In this document: piece after piece, positions 9,632 through 18,427 of the stretch
Position numbering within the stretch: the stretch's first letter is position 1
Layout: each line of letters starts with the position of its first letter
Assembly (NCBI GenBank): GCA_041399065.1
Contig: JAWKTN010000002.1
Span: 620,001-684,000 of the forward strand
DNA from: JAGQPD01 sp020426865
Lineage (GTDB): Bacteria > Planctomycetota > Planctomycetia > Pirellulales > Pirellulaceae
Reading direction: 5' to 3'
Length of the DNA stretch: 64,000 nucleotides
Translations under genes and position numbers: made by a program
Notes under the pieces: model-generated
Told to the model about the DNA's origin: nothing
The model's database searches: none
Seen by the model: the letters and a program-made list of their open reading frames with translations, nothing else

Positions 9632-9871
9632 CGAGCTAACTCCGATTCATTTCGGTTCCATTTGGTTCAATTTCGTGCATGGGGAGAGCGTCGTGGTCGA
9701 GCTGTCCGCGCTCCATCATGATAACCAACCAACCGCGGTGATGTGAGATGGTTTCCCTAGCGCTAAAGCAAGATTACCATAGACACTCGTGTTGGCTCGA
9801 ACGTGGTCGTACCCCACATTCATCACTTGACTGAATCCCCCATTTTCACGATATCCAGTGAGGACTTGCTG

Positions 9872-10345
9872 ATGCCGCAGAAATTCGAGTCTGTCGAGCA
9901 ATACCTGGCGAGCCTCTCGGTTGAACGCCAGGAGATGGTTGGCGCTATTCGCCACGTGATCCTGCAAAACTTGCCGAAAGGCTACGAAGAAGGGATCCAA
10001 TACAACATGATCGGATACTATGTACCGCATAGCGTCTATCCCGCGGGGTACCACTGTGATCCACGGCAACCGGTACCGTTTGTGAACCTCGCTTCTCAAA
10101 AAAACTACGTTTCGTTGTATTTGTTTTGCATCTACGTCAATGAAGAGCTCGTCGAGTGGTTTCGTGACGCGTGGACGAGCATGGGCAAGAAACTGGACAT
10201 GGGGAAATCCTGTATCCGCATCAAGAAACCTGATGACGTGCCGCTCAAACTCATCGGACAAACAGTAAAGAAGGTCCCGGTTAAGAAATTTCTAGCGAGC
10301 TATGAAGAGAGCTTGAAGAATTCGCGCTCGCGAAAGTCAAAGTAG
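9872..10345 (+). CDS. DUF1801 (YdhG-like) domain protein
   Basis: 157 residues from ATG 9872, chosen because AGGA lies 7 bases upstream; an ATG at 9803 in the same frame lacks such a site. The protein begins MPQKFESVEQYLASL and contains GIQYNMIGYYVP, FVNLASQKNYVSLYLF and KSCIRIKK, the hallmarks of DUF1801 proteins, which adopt a small alpha/beta fold of unknown biochemical role. It stands alone with no co-directional neighbours. Its stop codon falls exactly at the edge of the sugar-dehydrogenase remnant on the opposite strand, which suggests it arrived by recombination into that gene. Confidence 0.85.
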   Translation: MPQKFESVEQYLASLSVERQEMVGAIRHVILQNLPKGYEEGIQYNMIGYYVPHSVYPAGYHCDPRQPVPFVNLASQKNYVSLYLFCIYVNEELVEWFRDAWTSMGKKLDMGKSCIRIKKPDDVPLKLIGQTVKKVPVKKFLASYEESLKNSRSRKSK

Positions 10346-10620
10346 TTACCGCCGAGACCATCGACAAAGGGGTTATCGGCCGGAATTCCGTACTGGCCAT
10401 TGGCGCTGTTGTTGCCAAGCGGATCAATCCGCAGAATCTTCCCGAACACGTTGGTCAGTAATGCCGCATTGTCCGACATGACGACATCGCCGGTTCCCGA
10501 TGTACTACCATCGCCGGAAGCGACATAGAGCAGTTGATCGGGGCCGAAGATGAGATCTCCCAAGTTATGATGGTAGCCGGGCTGTTGGACTCGCAACAGT
10601 TCACGACGAGCACAACCGGT
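10346..10620 (-). pseudogene. Remnant of a PQQ-dependent sugar (glucose/sorbosone) dehydrogenase
   Basis: An internal fragment of about 90 residues on the minus strand. RRELLRVQQPGYHHN, LIFGPDQLLYVASGDG, NVFGKILRIDP and YGIPADNPFV are in the order found in the glucose/sorbosone dehydrogenase (GSDH) propeller. The N-terminal and C-terminal parts of that roughly 400-residue fold are missing: upstream the frame goes into unrelated sequence, downstream similarity stops at about 10345, where the DUF1801 gene ends. It has no start or ribosome site of its own. I read it as a decayed gene fragment; a composite frame remains open from 10746 to 10300 by chance. Confidence 0.7.
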
Positions 10621-10734
10621 GTCGCAGACAAGTCGCGATGCGTCAGGCAACTTGTGCCCGGCATCTGTTTGGATACTTGTTGGTTCGAGGTATCCGCGGC
10701 TAGCGTCGCTTGCCGGTCGAGGTCGCCCGTTGCC

Positions 10735-10830
10735 GACTTGGATCATCCTGCCCTCGATCGTCCTGCCTTTCCCCTGCGGCGGGAGAAGGCAGGATGATGA
10801 GGGGCAGGATGATTGTTGGAATATCGGTTA
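10735..10830. repeat. Short inverted/direct repeat cluster with 'gcaggatgat' motif
   Basis: The sequence reads ...gatcatcctgccctcgatcgtcctgcc...ggcaggatgatgaggggcaggatgattg: two copies of atc(a/g)tcctgcc face two copies of ggcaggatgat, giving a potential hairpin around the G/C-rich middle. A related pair, ggcaggacgat and ggcaggatgat, recurs at 37857-37882. It is a dispersed motif rather than part of a gene. Confidence 0.6.
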
Positions 10831-10860
10831 TGAGCCTGCCCGTTCTGCGGTTCGCGGACT

Positions 10861-11028
10861 ATGAATCGAGCACAGATTATCGTCGCCGTCTACTTCGTGC
10901 TTCAGGCTGTGATCATCGCGGCTTGGTGGCTACTGCTTTGGTGTCGTCCGTCAACGATTCAGTGGTTTCTACCGCATCGCTTTCCATCCGATTCCCTCAC
11001 GCTTTTCTGGGTCGCGATTCGACATTGA
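10861..11028 (+). pseudogene. Short membrane-protein frame, probably a truncated gene
   Basis: A 55-residue open frame not in any larger gene: ATG at 10861, TGA at 11026. It reads as a real protein start, with one long hydrophobic helix (IIVAVYFVLQAVIIAAWWLLLW) followed by a polar stretch WFLPHRFPSDSLTLFW, then ends abruptly two bases before the end of the convergent 1301-residue gene. No strong ribosome site is visible. The abrupt stop and position next to the GSDH remnant suggest the rest of the gene was lost. It could also be a genuine small membrane protein. Confidence 0.35.
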
Positions 11029-11029
11029 A

Positions 11030-14000
11030 TCACCTCCACGGACACTTCCACTTTCTAACACCAATGACTCCGCAGAGCAGAAGCAGCAAGGATTCAGGCT
11101 CGGGAACGGGGTGGCCATTCGCTACGGACCGCGATTGAGCTTGCCCAAAATGGTCCTTCCAAATCGTGAAGTCCGCGGCATCGACGATACCGTTGCGATT
11201 CGCATCGGCGGACAGATAGCGAGTCGAACCGAAATCGTCTTTCCAAATCGTAAAGTCTGCGGCATCAACGGTTCCGTCATGATTGAAATCGCCGGGCGGG
11301 AACGGATTGCCCCGCGTCAGTCGCAAGGTAGCATCACGGGCAACATAGAACGACAAATCCCGCACGCTGCTCGCAATCACTACTTTGATCTCGCTGCCAT
11401 CCAACAGCGTTCCCCTAAGCACACCTTCACGCGTTTCGATGACGCTCGCTCCAATGTCAGTTAGACCGTCGACAGCGACATCATCCAGAAAGAATTCCGT
11501 GCCTACGAACTCAATGTCGCTACCGCTGGCTGCGCGAAACGCGGTAAGTGCTTCGCCACCAGAGATACTCAAATGGCCGCCGTCTGTGATCCCAATCGAT
11601 TCAAATTGTCCACCGGCAACCATGGCGACGCTCGCATCGCGAACGCTGAGACTGCTCACAAAGCCACCGCCAATGGCCGCGCCACTCCCAGATTCCAAAG
11701 ACAGGAAATCGGAAATCTCACCCTTCGTCATTAGTAATTGAGAACTCTGGTACAACCTTACAGATGTCAACGCACCGCCGGCAATCACAATCTCGGCCGC
11801 TTCTGCCTGCATTTCGGCATCGACGCGACCGCCGCCGGTCACGACAAGCCGACTTCCTTGCCCTGCAAGAAAATACTCTCCGACAGTCGCGCCGTCGTCA
11901 ACGATCATTGTTTGTCCGTCATGAATACCAAGCGGAATCGGGTCCGCCGAAGCAACAATCATTGACGGACGAGCGACCGGGGCTGTGTTGACTAAAGTCA
12001 GTGAACCATCCGCGACGAAAGCATTTCGCAATAGCAACGGCGTTCCATCGGAAAGAATCCCGGTAAGTACGGCACCGGGGGTGACACTGATGGGTATGTT
12101 CGCACCAATTTCATCAGGTGCCTCGACGGGAACGCCGTTGATATGCCACGCGTACCCTTCCATTGACACGCGCGCGTCTCCAAAGGCGGTCAGGGCGCCA
12201 ACGATACGGCCGCCTCGAATCGAAGCCATTCCACCGGAGTTGACTCGCATTCTGGCAGGGACAATTCCCCCTACAACTTCGGCCGTTCCTCGCAGCGACA
12301 GCCCTGCCGAACCCCGCGGCGGACGCAATGTGCCCCCATAGATCGCGAGATGACTCGTCTCGTCGACAAGTGACACCTGAGCATCACCATCGATGACCGT
12401 CAAACTCGATCCATCGCGCAATTCCAGAGTCGCGATTTGCCCCCCATCGAGCTCCAACTCGGATCCTAGTGCCAACATATTGCCATTCATGACCCCGCCT
12501 TTTTCCACGCGGACAGTGCTTCCCCAGCCTGCGTGAAAGCGCCCGGGGATATGGCTACCTTGGTCGACAATCAACCGTTGCCCATCGCGCAGGCCGGTCG
12601 GAACTGGATCAACGGATGCAACGATCACGGGCATGTCGACCGGCAGTAGCTCAACGGCCTCCAAGAGTAGCCTGGTTGGTCGATAGATGTCATCTCCGGT
12701 ATACAAAAATGGAGTGCCGTCAGCGAGCAGTCCGGTGACGACGGCATCGTCGGCTACGTCCAACTCCGTTGGCGAACCCACAACATTGAGTACATCTGAC
12801 AGCTGGCCGTTAATCCGGAACTCACTACCACGCAACGTGATGTCTCCTCCGCGGATGCGACGCACTGTCGAAAAGTCGTGCGCCCCTCCGGCAACCACCA
12901 TCGAGCTATCGTAAGTCGTGTGGAATTCGTCGACCTGGCCACCCAAAATCTCCGCATGGCTACCTGCTTCAAGGTCGAGATAAGTAATCCTCCCGCCATC
13001 AACGATTACTGAACTATCTCGCCCGGCAAAGATCGTGGCGCCGACAGCGCCATCGTGGACGAAGATCCTCGATTCGTATTCGGCAAATACTGAGTTCGAG
13101 AGATCACCGCCATGAATATGCACTTCGGAGCCAAACGCATGAAAATTCTCACCCAAGACTCCTCCCGGACCGATGTGCACCGTGCTGCCGAAACCGGCCT
13201 TGAAGTCGTCAGGAATGCGGCCACCGCTGTCTACAAAAAGAGTTTGCCCGTCACGTATCCCATAGCCAAGTTGATCGTTTGCGGCGTGCAGGATCGGCGG
13301 ACTTTCGGGAACTTCCACGGAGGCCAATTCAACAAAGCCGCCGAGCACACCGCTCATCGAGCGAAAACCAAACGGCGTCCCGTCGACGAATACTCCACTG
13401 ACAAAGTCACCGGGGGCGATGGAAAACCGTTCATAACCACTCGTCGCATTGACAGGATCGATGGTCTGGCCATTGAACCGGAATTCACTTCCGGTTAGTC
13501 GAAGTAGCCCCCTTCCGGTCGGTATCGGCTCGCGATAAGGAATCGATTCGGTAACCGAGCCGCCCGAGATTGTTAACGTGGCGCTGTCGCTGGAATACAG
13601 ACCTCGTACGACACCTCCGTCGATCGACACCTCACCATCGGATGCGGCCACCAGCGTATCCAGCGTACCGCCGTGCAACCGGAATCGCCCGTCACGAATG
13701 ACGGTATCACCATGGAGCGTCGCGCCATTGAGGACTAAATCGCTATTGCCACTAACAGAGTTTTGCCCGAATCTCTGATCAATGACGACGTCGCCACCGA
13801 GATACACCACACTGTCACTGAGGACGTCCAAGCCAAGCTGAATCTGCGCGCCTGAAAATCGAACCGTCGAGCCTTCCGATACCGTTACGCGCCCAGCAAC
13901 GTTGCTCGCAGTGGCGTCAAGAGTGCTCGATCGTTGCACACGCAGGTCCCCATTGACGCTACTATCGTTGAGACTTACGACTCCCTGGTCGGTTACCCAG

Positions 14001-14935
14001 AGATAACCATCGATGGGACTGCGATCGATGGTCGCGGTTGATCTGTCCGCGACGACCAGACCACGATCGATACTGCTATTGGTGGCCCGTAAAACACTCT
14101 TATCCAGAAATGTCGCCAACGCCCCCAACCTCGAGTCGTCTATGAGTACCGACGCGGCCACAGCCGTCAGTTCATGTCCCAACATTGCGTCGTTCCGCGC
14201 AATGACGACGCTACCGGGCCCCACTTGAAACAGGTCCGGCAATTGTGCTTGACGATCGACAATCAGCACTTGACCGTCACGAACAGAATCCGGCGCCGCT
14301 TCGGCCGGCACCTGAATTAGCGTGGGCTCAGCGTGTGTCGATTCGGTCAGCTCAACCGTCAAGACCCCATCGGCGATGAAGTCACGGTAGCCTGAAAAGG
14401 CGAACGGCGTTCCATCGGCCAGGTAACCGGTAAGCACGCCATCGCTCATTCCATTGACGGAAACGCGGTCACCAACGTCGTGCAGGCCGGCCACCGGCTG
14501 GCCGTTGAAACGAAAGTCACTACCGTACACCAGCACCTCGCTCCCCGCTCTGGCCGAGAACTCGTTGCCGAGCCCCCCCCCTCGAATCGTAACGACATTG
14601 CCATCCCCTGCCCCCAAATTGGTCCCGACACGACCGCTAAACAGATCCAGCCGGGAGCCTTTGGTCAGGGAGAGCCGTCGACCAACGGTTCCGCCCAACA
14701 CGTTGACGTCAACATAGAGTGCTGGAAACAGTCCGACACCCAAGTTGTACAGATCGGGAAGGGCCCCTCCTTCGTAAATATTGAACTGCGTGTAGAAATG
14801 CACCGAATCAGGAACGGGATCGTCCGGCAGATTGATGACATGATTGACTTGTCCCAGCAAATCTGCTGCAACGGTCGCACAGATGGCTGCGATCAGCGCG
14901 CACCGGTAGCGCCAAGCCGTGAAATGAGAAAACAT
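11030..14935 (-). CDS. Large secreted repetitive PEP-CTERM protein with dockerin-like repeats
   Basis: 1301 residues. Signal peptide about 1-28 (ending ADLLGQ). The body consists of recurring blocks of roughly 230-250 residues, each containing RDGQ(T/V)LIVD, a (G/P)GS(T/V)V segment, strings of short beta strands (VDGG..., ISGGSV) and an FRINGQ / SDGTPF pair, as in parallel beta-helix surface proteins. Near the C-terminus come two calcium-loop repeats (FNHDGTVDAADFTIWKDDFG and NRNGIVDAADFTIWKDHFG), then VPEPESLLLLLCGVIGV and a basic tail, the PEP-CTERM sorting signal processed by an exosortase. Expected to be exported and sorted to the cell surface or matrix; no catalytic motif seen. Confidence 0.88.
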   Translation of the reverse strand: MFSHFTAWRYRCALIAAICATVAADLLGQVNHVINLPDDPVPDSVHFYTQFNIYEGGALPDLYNLGVGLFPALYVDVNVLGGTVGRRLSLTKGSRLDLFSGRVGTNLGAGDGNVVTIRGGGLGNEFSARAGSEVLVYGSDFRFNGQPVAGLHDVGDRVSVNGMSDGVLTGYLADGTPFAFSGYRDFIADGVLTVELTESTHAEPTLIQVPAEAAPDSVRDGQVLIVDRQAQLPDLFQVGPGSVVIARNDAMLGHELTAVAASVLIDDSRLGALATFLDKSVLRATNSSIDRGLVVADRSTATIDRSPIDGYLWVTDQGVVSLNDSSVNGDLRVQRSSTLDATASNVAGRVTVSEGSTVRFSGAQIQLGLDVLSDSVVYLGGDVVIDQRFGQNSVSGNSDLVLNGATLHGDTVIRDGRFRLHGGTLDTLVAASDGEVSIDGGVVRGLYSSDSATLTISGGSVTESIPYREPIPTGRGLLRLTGSEFRFNGQTIDPVNATSGYERFSIAPGDFVSGVFVDGTPFGFRSMSGVLGGFVELASVEVPESPPILHAANDQLGYGIRDGQTLFVDSGGRIPDDFKAGFGSTVHIGPGGVLGENFHAFGSEVHIHGGDLSNSVFAEYESRIFVHDGAVGATIFAGRDSSVIVDGGRITYLDLEAGSHAEILGGQVDEFHTTYDSSMVVAGGAHDFSTVRRIRGGDITLRGSEFRINGQLSDVLNVVGSPTELDVADDAVVTGLLADGTPFLYTGDDIYRPTRLLLEAVELLPVDMPVIVASVDPVPTGLRDGQRLIVDQGSHIPGRFHAGWGSTVRVEKGGVMNGNMLALGSELELDGGQIATLELRDGSSLTVIDGDAQVSLVDETSHLAIYGGTLRPPRGSAGLSLRGTAEVVGGIVPARMRVNSGGMASIRGGRIVGALTAFGDARVSMEGYAWHINGVPVEAPDEIGANIPISVTPGAVLTGILSDGTPLLLRNAFVADGSLTLVNTAPVARPSMIVASADPIPLGIHDGQTMIVDDGATVGEYFLAGQGSRLVVTGGGRVDAEMQAEAAEIVIAGGALTSVRLYQSSQLLMTKGEISDFLSLESGSGAAIGGGFVSSLSVRDASVAMVAGGQFESIGITDGGHLSISGGEALTAFRAASGSDIEFVGTEFFLDDVAVDGLTDIGASVIETREGVLRGTLLDGSEIKVVIASSVRDLSFYVARDATLRLTRGNPFPPGDFNHDGTVDAADFTIWKDDFGSTRYLSADANRNGIVDAADFTIWKDHFGQAQSRSVANGHPVPEPESLLLLLCGVIGVRKWKCPWR

Positions 14936-15238
14936 GACCGATAACTCCTTCTCACTTGAGAAAACGTAGTGCCCCTGCCGTTTCCTCGTGCGATGGGGAG
15001 TCGACGAAAATGATAAAATAGATGAATCCCACGCTTGCGCATTTCATCACACGAGTTCGCCGTAGGATACACGATTGACGAGGCTCTGGCAAAATTCCAC
15101 GGCTGTCCCCAGCCGTATATGGCCCGCCCCCGTGCCGAGTCGCCCGGCCCGAGCGACAGTTTGTTGGCTAGCAACGGACCACGACTAGCGGCGAACTTAC
15201 CGTCCAACCGGACAAACCGGTTGGGGCGGGAAGGGATC
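14936..15238. other. Intergenic region with two hairpins
   Basis: No gene. It contains the hairpin acggctg-tccc-cagccgt (15099-15116, also found near 24.85 and 25.19 kb) and a second hairpin built on ccaaccg...cggttgg near 15203-15223 which lies just beyond the stop of the small zinc-ribbon gene and could help end its transcript. The leader of the 1301-residue gene occupies the left part; AAGGAG lies a few bases upstream of its ATG. Confidence 0.5.
15099..15116. repeat. Small hairpin repeat, copy 1 (acggctg/cagccgt)
   Basis: Seven-base perfect stem with a 4-base loop TCCC. Copies with the same stem occur at 24850-24867 (loop TCCC) and 25179-25195 (loop GGA). The conserved stem with surrounding divergence suggests a dispersed intergenic element. 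Confidence 0.7.
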
Positions 15239-15652
15239 TCATCGCAAAAACCCATCCCACTGATCGGGCGCGACGGTGGCCAATTGAAAAGCGAAACGGC
15301 TGCCGGTCGCCAGGTGCAAGACAGCCAATTCTACTTTATCCACGACCAGTATCAACGCGCGCAGGAAAGACTGTGCACGAAAGATGTACAGCTCGTCAGT
15401 CTCGGCCATGAACCATCGAGGCCAATGGTCGAGCCGGGGGAATTCGCCGAGGATCCGCGCCATATGTGCATCGCTTTTGGAAACGGCTTGCAATCGTCGA
15501 CACGCGGTGCAGCGGTGTCGTTTCAGCAACTTGGCACGGATCGATTGCTGACACGACACGCACCGCTCCGTATATTCCTCGGACAACGGCGGTTCGGAAG
15601 CGGGTCGACCGTCGCTGGAATCAACCTTCGGATTGGACTGTGAGCGCTTCAT
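15239..15652 (-). CDS. Small zinc-ribbon-like hypothetical protein
   Basis: About 137 residues from ATG 15652 (an ATG at 15673 is possible). A Ser/Pro-rich N-terminus leads to CVSCQQSI...HRCTAC, two CxxC pairs 14 residues apart, which resemble a treble-clef or zinc-ribbon site. The rest (GEFPRLDHWPRWFM and a hydrophobic core VVDKVELAVLHLATGS) matches no family I know. It lies upstream of and in the same direction as the 1301-residue gene, with about 300 bases between. The convergent/divergent spacing to epmB (stop at 15678) is only a few bases upstream of this start, so it may be the distal gene of the epmB transcript. Confidence 0.6.
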   Translation of the reverse strand: MKRSQSNPKVDSSDGRPASEPPLSEEYTERCVSCQQSIRAKLLKRHRCTACRRLQAVSKSDAHMARILGEFPRLDHWPRWFMAETDELYIFRAQSFLRALILVVDKVELAVLHLATGSRFAFQLATVAPDQWDGFLR

Positions 15653-15677
15653 GCTTTTCCCACAAACATGCACTTTT

Positions 15678-16727
15678 TTATCCTACCGGGAGCTTACTGG
15701 CGGCTCCGGGGATCTCCTGAACATACCGAGGAACGGCATAGCCGGGCAAGCGTTCCTGTAGCTGGCGGATGATCAATCGACCTTCGTCGATGGGCACCTC
15801 GAAATGTGCCGCACCGGCCACGCGATCCAGTTGATGCAGGTAATAGGGGGTCACTCGCAGATCGACGAGGCGTTCGCAAAGTTCGGCCAGCGTGTCGACA
15901 TGATCGTTCACACCGCGAAGGAGCACAGCTTGGTTGAGGACGGGGATTCCGGCATCGACGAGGCGGCCCAGGGCAGCACCGGTTACGGCATCCAATTCGC
16001 GGGGATGGTTGGCGTGGACCACGAACCAGGGGACGAGTCGAGAGGCGCTGAGCAGATCGATCAGTTGGTCCGTAACGCGTTGGGGGATGACGATCGGCAA
16101 GCGGGAATGGATCCGGAGTCGGCGGAGGTGTTGGATTTCGGCCAGGCGGGAGGTCAATTCGGACAATTGGCGATCGGGCAGCATCAGGGGGTCGCCGCCG
16201 CTGAGCAGAACCTCGTGCAAGGTGGTATCGGCGGCGATCTGTGCCAGGGTTTGCTCCCATTGGGCGGGGGTAGCAGCAGCTTCGGAATAGGGAAAATGTC
16301 GACGAAAACAGTATCTGCAATGGACAGCACAAGCTCCGCTTAATACCATCAAGGCTCGCCCGGCATATTTTTGCAGCATTCCGTGTCCGAGGTGGACGTG
16401 GTTTTCGCCCAGCGGATCGGCGGAAAACCCGGCGATCGTGGCCGATTCGGCCGCGATGGGGAGGACTTGCCGCAGCAGCGGATCATCGGCGTTTCGCCGC
16501 TCGATCAGGCTCAGATAATGGGGCGGCACGAAGACGGGGAACTGGCCGGTTGCCTCGTTGGAACCGTCGACAATGGAGGGGGTCAGCTGCAGGATTCGGC
16601 ACAATTCGGCCGCGTCACGCACGGCGTGACGCAGCGACGATTGCCAATCGAGCTCGGCGGCACCCGACATGGGCGGTCGGGCTGAGTTGCCGGGGACAGG
16701 ATGCTGGGGTAACGATACAATGGTCAT
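15678..16727 (-). CDS. epmB: EF-P beta-lysylation protein EpmB (lysine 2,3-aminomutase type)
   Basis: 349 residues from ATG 16727 (MTIVSLPQHP); an ATG at 16799 would run into the efp promoter region. Radical-SAM cluster motif CAVHCRYC (CxxxCxxC) is clear, followed by FRRHFPY, LLSGGDPLML and PYYLHQLD, typical of lysine 2,3-aminomutase relatives. The length is that of E. coli EpmB and lacks the long extensions of catabolic lysine aminomutases. Family role: makes (R)-beta-lysine from lysine for attachment to elongation factor P. Its divergent neighbours are efp and epmA, which supports that role over lysine catabolism. Confidence 0.93.
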   Translation of the reverse strand: MTIVSLPQHPVPGNSARPPMSGAAELDWQSSLRHAVRDAAELCRILQLTPSIVDGSNEATGQFPVFVPPHYLSLIERRNADDPLLRQVLPIAAESATIAGFSADPLGENHVHLGHGMLQKYAGRALMVLSGACAVHCRYCFRRHFPYSEAAATPAQWEQTLAQIAADTTLHEVLLSGGDPLMLPDRQLSELTSRLAEIQHLRRLRIHSRLPIVIPQRVTDQLIDLLSASRLVPWFVVHANHPRELDAVTGAALGRLVDAGIPVLNQAVLLRGVNDHVDTLAELCERLVDLRVTPYYLHQLDRVAGAAHFEVPIDEGRLIIRQLQERLPGYAVPRYVQEIPGAASKLPVG

Positions 16728-16780
16728 AGAATCTGTGGCGGATCTGTGGCCAACGGAGAATTTGGGTAATCTACCAGATT

Positions 16781-16808
16781 CTGACAATATTCGAAACACA
16801 ACTAGAAT
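16781..16808 (+). promoter_or_regulatory. Candidate sigma-70 promoter for efp-epmA
   Basis: CTGACA (16781-16786) and TAGAAT (16803-16808), each 5 of 6 matches to the consensus -35 and -10 boxes, are separated by 16 bases. Transcription would begin near 16815, giving a very short leader that just includes the GAAGGG ribosome site before GTG 16823. The divergent epmB start is 54 bases away. Confidence 0.35.
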
Positions 16809-16822
16809 CAGGAAGAAGGGAC

Positions 16823-17398
16823 GTGGGGACGTACAACACCAGCGATTTTCGTAAAGGGCTGAAGATTCAGATCGATGGCGAGCCCTATTTGATGATTGAG
16901 TGCAATTTTGTGAAGCCTGGCAAGGGGAACGCCTTGTACAAGTGCAAGTTACGAAATTTGGTCCGCGGCACGGTCCTGGACCGGACGTACAAGGGCGGAG
17001 ACACGTTGGAGTCAGCAGATGTCGAAGAAATCGACGTGCAATACTTGTATCGCCAGGGTGATCAGTTCGTGTTCATGGACAACAAAAGTTATGAGCAATA
17101 CGAGTTGCCGGCGGTGCAGGTTGACGAGACATGGAAGTATTTGAAAGAGGGCCTGATCTGCTCGATCGTGTTGTACAACGGCAATCCGATTTCGATTTCG
17201 CCACCGAACCATGTCGAATTGACTGTGGAATATTGCGAGCCGGGAGCGAAGGGGAACACGGCGACGAACGTCACCAAACCGGTGAAGGTGGAGACGGGTG
17301 CGGAATTCCTCTGCCCGGCGTTCATCGACATTGGTAACGTCATCAAGATCGACACGCGGACGGGGGAGTACGTCGAACGGGTCAGTGTTAAAGCGTGA
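16823..17398 (+). CDS. efp: Translation elongation factor P
   Basis: 191 residues, normal EF-P length, starting with GTG 16823 preceded by GAAGGG; the start MGTYNTSDF aligns with the usual EF-P N-terminus. Domain I ends with the tip loop KPGKGNAL in which Lys34 is the residue that receives beta-lysine in EpmA/EpmB organisms. The C-terminal GAEFLCPAFIDIGNVIKIDTRTGEY is the OB-fold end. Role: rescues ribosomes stalled at polyproline stretches, binding between the P and E sites. Overlaps the next gene by GTGA, so efp and epmA are translationally coupled. Confidence 0.96.
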   Translation: MGTYNTSDFRKGLKIQIDGEPYLMIECNFVKPGKGNALYKCKLRNLVRGTVLDRTYKGGDTLESADVEEIDVQYLYRQGDQFVFMDNKSYEQYELPAVQVDETWKYLKEGLICSIVLYNGNPISISPPNHVELTVEYCEPGAKGNTATNVTKPVKVETGAEFLCPAFIDIGNVIKIDTRTGEYVERVSVKA

Positions 17399-18405
17399 AT
17401 CTAGTGGCCGATGCATTGAAGATCGAATTCGGTCCATCGGCCAGCTGGACACATCTGGCCAAGTACGCGGCACTGCTGCGAAAGGCGCGGGAATTCTTTG
17501 AGCGTCACGATTTCCTGGAGGTCGTGACGCCCATACTATCACGTGACACTGTTGTGGATCGACATCTGGACCCACTGCGGGTGGTGATGTACGCCGATCC
17601 TCGCCAGGTGAGCGAGGGAGCCGAGTGGTATCTGCAAACATCGCCCGAGTTCCACATGAAGCGGTTGCTAGCGGCGGGCGCGCCGGCGATCTATCAATTC
17701 GCACACGCCTTCCGTGCCGGCGAACGGGGGCAGCACCACAATCCAGAATTCCTCATGCTCGAATGGTACGTCCCCGGCCAATCGCAACTCGCAGCCATGC
17801 AGATGCTGTCCGATTTGGCGAACCACTTGCTCGAACAGGGAGAAGCCGAACGGATCACCTATCGCGACGCTTTTTTGTCCCTCGCCATGGTCGATCCGTT
17901 CGATGACCCCGTGGCGAAGATTGCCGCAGCAATCACAAGTAACCCATCACAATCTCCGTTTCCGCTGGACGAGGCCTTTCGCGATGATTGGCTGGACTGG
18001 TTGCTGGTGGAGCGAGTTGAACCCCAACTGGGTCGACAGCGTCCGACAATTCTCTATGACTATCCATCCTCGCAAGCCGCACTGGCGCGATTGCGGCCCG
18101 GTGCGGCTGGCAGCCCAGCAGTGGCCGAGCGATTTGAACTCTATTGGCAGGGGGTGGAACTAGCCAATGGTTATTGTGAATTGTGCGATTCCGAACAACT
18201 TTGCCAACGATTCGAGGAGAACAACCGCTTGCGTCAGCAGGACGGTAAACAGCCGTTGCCGATCGAAAGCGGGCTCTTGCACGCCATGCGGCAGGGGTTG
18301 CCGGAATGCTCGGGAGTCGCACTTGGTTTCGATCGAGTCGTGATGTTGGCGGTGGGCGCACCATCGCTCGATGATGTGATGGCATTTCCTTACGACCGGG
18401 CATAA
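17395..18405 (+). CDS. epmA: EF-P lysine ligase EpmA (GenX/PoxA)
   Basis: 336 residues, a class II lysyl-tRNA synthetase-like core without the anticodon-binding domain. Class II motif 2 is visible in YQFAHAFRAGERGQHHNPEFLMLEWY and motif 3 in SGVALGFDRVVML. Start GTG 17395 overlaps the efp stop codon; a second GTG lies 9 bases downstream. Family role: activates (R)-beta-lysine with ATP and transfers it to Lys34 of EF-P. With epmB and efp adjacent, the pathway is complete apart from the hydroxylase EpmC, which is not in the window. Confidence 0.95.
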   Translation: MNLVADALKIEFGPSASWTHLAKYAALLRKAREFFERHDFLEVVTPILSRDTVVDRHLDPLRVVMYADPRQVSEGAEWYLQTSPEFHMKRLLAAGAPAIYQFAHAFRAGERGQHHNPEFLMLEWYVPGQSQLAAMQMLSDLANHLLEQGEAERITYRDAFLSLAMVDPFDDPVAKIAAAITSNPSQSPFPLDEAFRDDWLDWLLVERVEPQLGRQRPTILYDYPSSQAALARLRPGAAGSPAVAERFELYWQGVELANGYCELCDSEQLCQRFEENNRLRQQDGKQPLPIESGLLHAMRQGLPECSGVALGFDRVVMLAVGAPSLDDVMAFPYDRA

Positions 18406-18427
18406 TCTTGGCAGCAGGGGGCGTGCG

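Noticed and set aside
9716..10261. A 181-codon minus-strand frame opposite the DUF1801 gene
   Set aside because: Antisense shadow; DUF1801 motifs on the plus strand are clear.
14893..15255. A minus-strand frame in the 15-kb intergenic region that overlaps the hairpin repeat
   Set aside because: Its only notable segment is the translated hairpin sequence; no coding signal otherwise.
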